Notes under the pieces: model-generated
The model's database searches: none
Told to the model about the DNA's origin: nothing
The model's input: only the letters and a program-made list of their open reading frames with translations
Shown: in pieces, positions 61,346-64,000 of the stretch
Numbering within the stretch: position 1 is the first letter of the stretch
How the letters are laid out: each line of letters opens with the position of its first letter
Made by a program: the position numbers and the translations under genes
Assembly: GCA_034620365.1 (NCBI GenBank)
Contig: JAQGEQ010000270.1
Location: forward strand, 1,350,081-1,414,080
DNA from: Pegea sp. RAD2-039
Taxonomy: Eukaryota > Chordata > Thaliacea > Salpida > Salpidae
Direction of reading: 5' to 3'
Length of the DNA: 64,000 nt

Positions 61346-63774
61346 TAGATTTACAATTTGGTAATTAAGTTTAAATAGAAGTTTTTTACGTCGCTTAAGA
61401 AACTCTAATATAAAACAACGTATTATACAGACTAAGTAGAAAATTAGTTTAAAGACGAGTATCTGAAACCTAAATTATTAATGAATCGACAAAAATTGAG
61501 AAAGAAATATTTTTAATTGTAATCAGTAACTGATAAATTATCATACTGCAACAGAAAAAGTCAAATTCTTCATTTAATCATTATTTTCTTAACTCATCTC
61601 TGGATCATCAGGTTGTTAGTTTACCGGTAAAATTCACAAAATGAAAAGATCGAAATTAATATTTGTGATATAAACTACTTCAGAATAAACATCTAAATAG
61701 GAATTAGTTTAATCATATCAAGTATTTCATTGCATCCAAAGCTGAAACAAAATTTATTGTTTATAATTCTGGCTCGTAAGTTCTTAGAAATAGTTAGATT
61801 GATTTCCAGCTTATGTTGTGAGTGATGAATGAAAATATCTTGAAGAAGTAAACAAAGAAAATAGTATAATTTGAGAACTACTGCTTTAAAGTCGTAGTGG
61901 TATTTTCAAAACCAACTTGATTAAGACTTCTCGTATAAAAAAAACCAGACTTATTTCTATATTCTTTACTTTGCATACTACATAACCTTAAAATATTTTT
62001 TTTGATTGAGCAACTCTTGTAATTGTTTGAAAAGAAATATTTAAAATAAATAAGAAACCTTATTTATCAGCAAAATATTTGAAACGAGTAAAAAATGTCA
62101 ACCGAAGATATCTCCTAGTTTTGTTTATTAAAGTTGAAGAAAGTAGCTCTGTGTTTAGGAAGTTTCAAATAATTTTTTTTTCTTGCTAGAGTTTGAAAAT
62201 TGAAGTTCACTAAAAAATCAATTTTATCATGATGGTTTCTTGAATAAATATATTGAAAATATTCATCTTTAACAAAATTTATAAACCATTACAAAAAGTA
62301 AGTTATAAATCTTTAAGTTTTCATTTAAAAGATTTAGTAGAAACTAATTTGATAATAAGCGTTTGAAGCTTGAACTATAAGCTTGCATTGACCAAAATAG
62401 AAAAGAAAAAATTTGTAATTGTCATCAGAAACTGATAAATTATCACACTGCAACAGAAAGTCAAATTCTTTATTTAATAAATAATTTCTAAGCTTGTTTG
62501 TGAAACCAAATGTTTTTTGGTACAAATTAAAAGATACCCGCAAAATCAAAAGATCGAAGTTAAAATTCTTTAACTTATATTCTTTCAGAATGAACATCTA
62601 AATGAGTATTCATTTAATCAAATCAAGTATTTCAGTACTTTAAAAGCTACAGCAAGTTTATTTGTGAATAAATCTTGCTCGTAAGTTTTTAACAAGCTCT
62701 AAGATTGATGGCCAGTTTACATTGTAAGTGAAAAATGAAAAGATAAAAAGAAGTAAAATAATCAAATAATATAATTTGAAAACTACTTATTTAAAGTTGT
62801 GACATTTTCACAACCAATACGACTTATAATTCTCGTATAAAATAAAAACCAGACTTCTTTTTTTCTATACCCTTTTTCTTACTTACTAAATTACCTCTAA
62901 AAGTATATTTGATTGAGCAGCTTATATAATAGTTGAAAAGCCAATTAAAATAACATCAGAACCAAAATTTTTCAACAAAATAATTGAAACGTCTCAAAAT
63001 TGTCAATTAATGAAATTTTTAAAATTTGTTTATTTAAATTAATTACATCAATTTTTAAAAAGTTTTTTAAAATTGTTTTTTATAATTAAAAATAACGATT
63101 GAGATGTAATCAGAGAAATGACAACCTTGTAAATAAACCAAGTCTACAAATGTTTTGTTTTTACTGATGTTATATCTGCAGTAAGTATATTTGCGTAATA
63201 ATAACTATCAACGTATGCTACCAACACTAATTCGACTTGATGTTTGATATAAAATTGTAATAAAAAGCTGATAGCTTTCATTTAGTTCTTATATATGTGA
63301 AACATTACCATGAAAAAACAAACATTAGAAATTCATCCATAAAATAAGTTTGTGATTTGAAACTAAGTTACCATTCTGTGAGTAGCAGAGCACATAAACA
63401 CTTACCTAGGTGGTAACGAAAATGCTCATTTTTAAACTAAACATAATGGAAGGAAAGATATTAGAATACTTTTCTTGTTTAAGTTCGTGAATGATAAAGT
63501 ATGTCTTTGTTTGATTTCTTCAATATTTATTTAACATAAAAGATGTAGATGAATTACAGTCTAGAAATTTTTCAAGTTCAGCAGAGATAAATCTGTAATT
63601 GAATTGTTTATCAGAAACATATTTCATTACTTAGGTTAATATGTTGTTGACATTTTACTTTTAATATCAAGCCAACACTAAAGTTATATTTCGGTTTTCC
63701 TTTGCCTAGAACGGTCAACAATGAGTTCAACGTAGAAATTATTGATTTCCAAATGTTGCCCATACACTGATGCA
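61346..63774. repeat. Second copy of the repeat-rich spacer at 53.8-56.25 kb
   Basis: It follows the first copy at an offset of about 7.52 kb with only scattered single-base differences and small indels. It contains the same two dispersed-family members and no gene I can support. Confidence 0.85.
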
Positions 63775-64000
63775 GGTACACCCGTATGGCGTTGCAGGAT
63801 CTGCCAGAACGACACTGAGTATAGTGACGAACTATCTATAACTGTTTAACTAGAGATTTATATTTGGAGTTTTCAGTCTCCTAGAAGTGATGTCATTAAC
63901 CAGATTCAAATGCTGTCTGGGTATTTTCATAGATCTTTCCTAGATGCAAAGAATTGTCCCTTGAGCTCAAATCAAGAACTTCCCGACTGAAGGTTTGGTT
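63775..64000 (-). mobile_element. Second copy of the SINE-like element, cut by the window end
   Basis: It matches 56255-56480; the tRNA-like head falls outside the window. Confidence 0.55.

Larger units (their letters stand above)
53030..64000. repeat. Direct duplication of about 7.5 kb (copy 3 unit and copy 4 unit)
   Basis: From exon 3 of copies 3 and 4 through their promoters and the following spacer, 53.03-56.48 kb and 60.55-64.0 kb are close to identical at a constant offset of about 7.52 kb. The 3' halves of the two genes, on the left of each unit, differ much more. The second unit runs off the window. Confidence 0.85.

Noticed and set aside
1-64000. CRISPR arrays, bacterial operons, rRNA or complete tRNA genes
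   Set aside because: I looked for regular short repeats with spacers, ribosome-binding sites and cloverleaf-compatible A/B-box pairs. None were convincing; the only tRNA-like head belongs to a SINE.

Overview
This is an AT-rich invertebrate nuclear genome segment. The genes have GT-AG introns and AATAAA-type poly(A) signals, and the window carries degraded LINE, Ty3/gypsy and tRNA-SINE sequences. The families present (RBM24/38-type RNA-binding protein, Crumbs, an animal CAD fusion, astacin proteases with a ShK-like tail) make it a metazoan. The phylum cannot be fixed from the sequence alone.

Layout, left half. From 1 to about 7.5 kb lies a minus-strand RBM24/RBM38 (SUP-12)-type gene in at least three coding exons, with a long glutamine/serine-rich segment ahead of its RRM. 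A small plus-strand ubiquitin-like protein without a C-terminal Gly-Gly follows at 11.8 kb. At 13.7-15.4 kb a two-exon SAM-domain gene (SAMD15-like, minus) is paired head to head with a possible 44-residue plus-strand gene. A deleted PHD-finger LINE copy (16.7-18.0 kb) precedes the main gene of the window, CAD. CAD is an uninterrupted 2220-codon reading frame for the first three steps of pyrimidine synthesis. Downstream are a probable two-exon 80-residue gene (25.8-28.4 kb, plus) and a Crumbs C-terminal exon (30.1-30.4 kb, minus) with transmembrane segment, FERM-binding motif and terminal ERLI.

Layout, right half (about 35-64 kb). This is accessory-type DNA: broken Ty3/gypsy pieces, LINE pieces, a dispersed repeat family and a tRNA-like SINE. 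Embedded in it are four copies of a nine-exon secreted astacin metalloprotease gene: copies 1 and 2 on plus, copies 3 and 4 on minus. All four can be spliced into open frames, and each has a TATAAG box exactly 128 bases before its ATG.

Main result. Only copy 3 keeps the complete zinc motif HExxHxxGFxHE. In copies 1 and 4 the third zinc histidine is tyrosine, and in copy 2 it is asparagine. Copy 4 has also lost 48 codons in frame, including the Met-turn, yet stays open to the normal stop. The array therefore looks like one active protease surrounded by candidate pseudoproteases. It was shaped by inverted and tandem duplication and probably by gene conversion.
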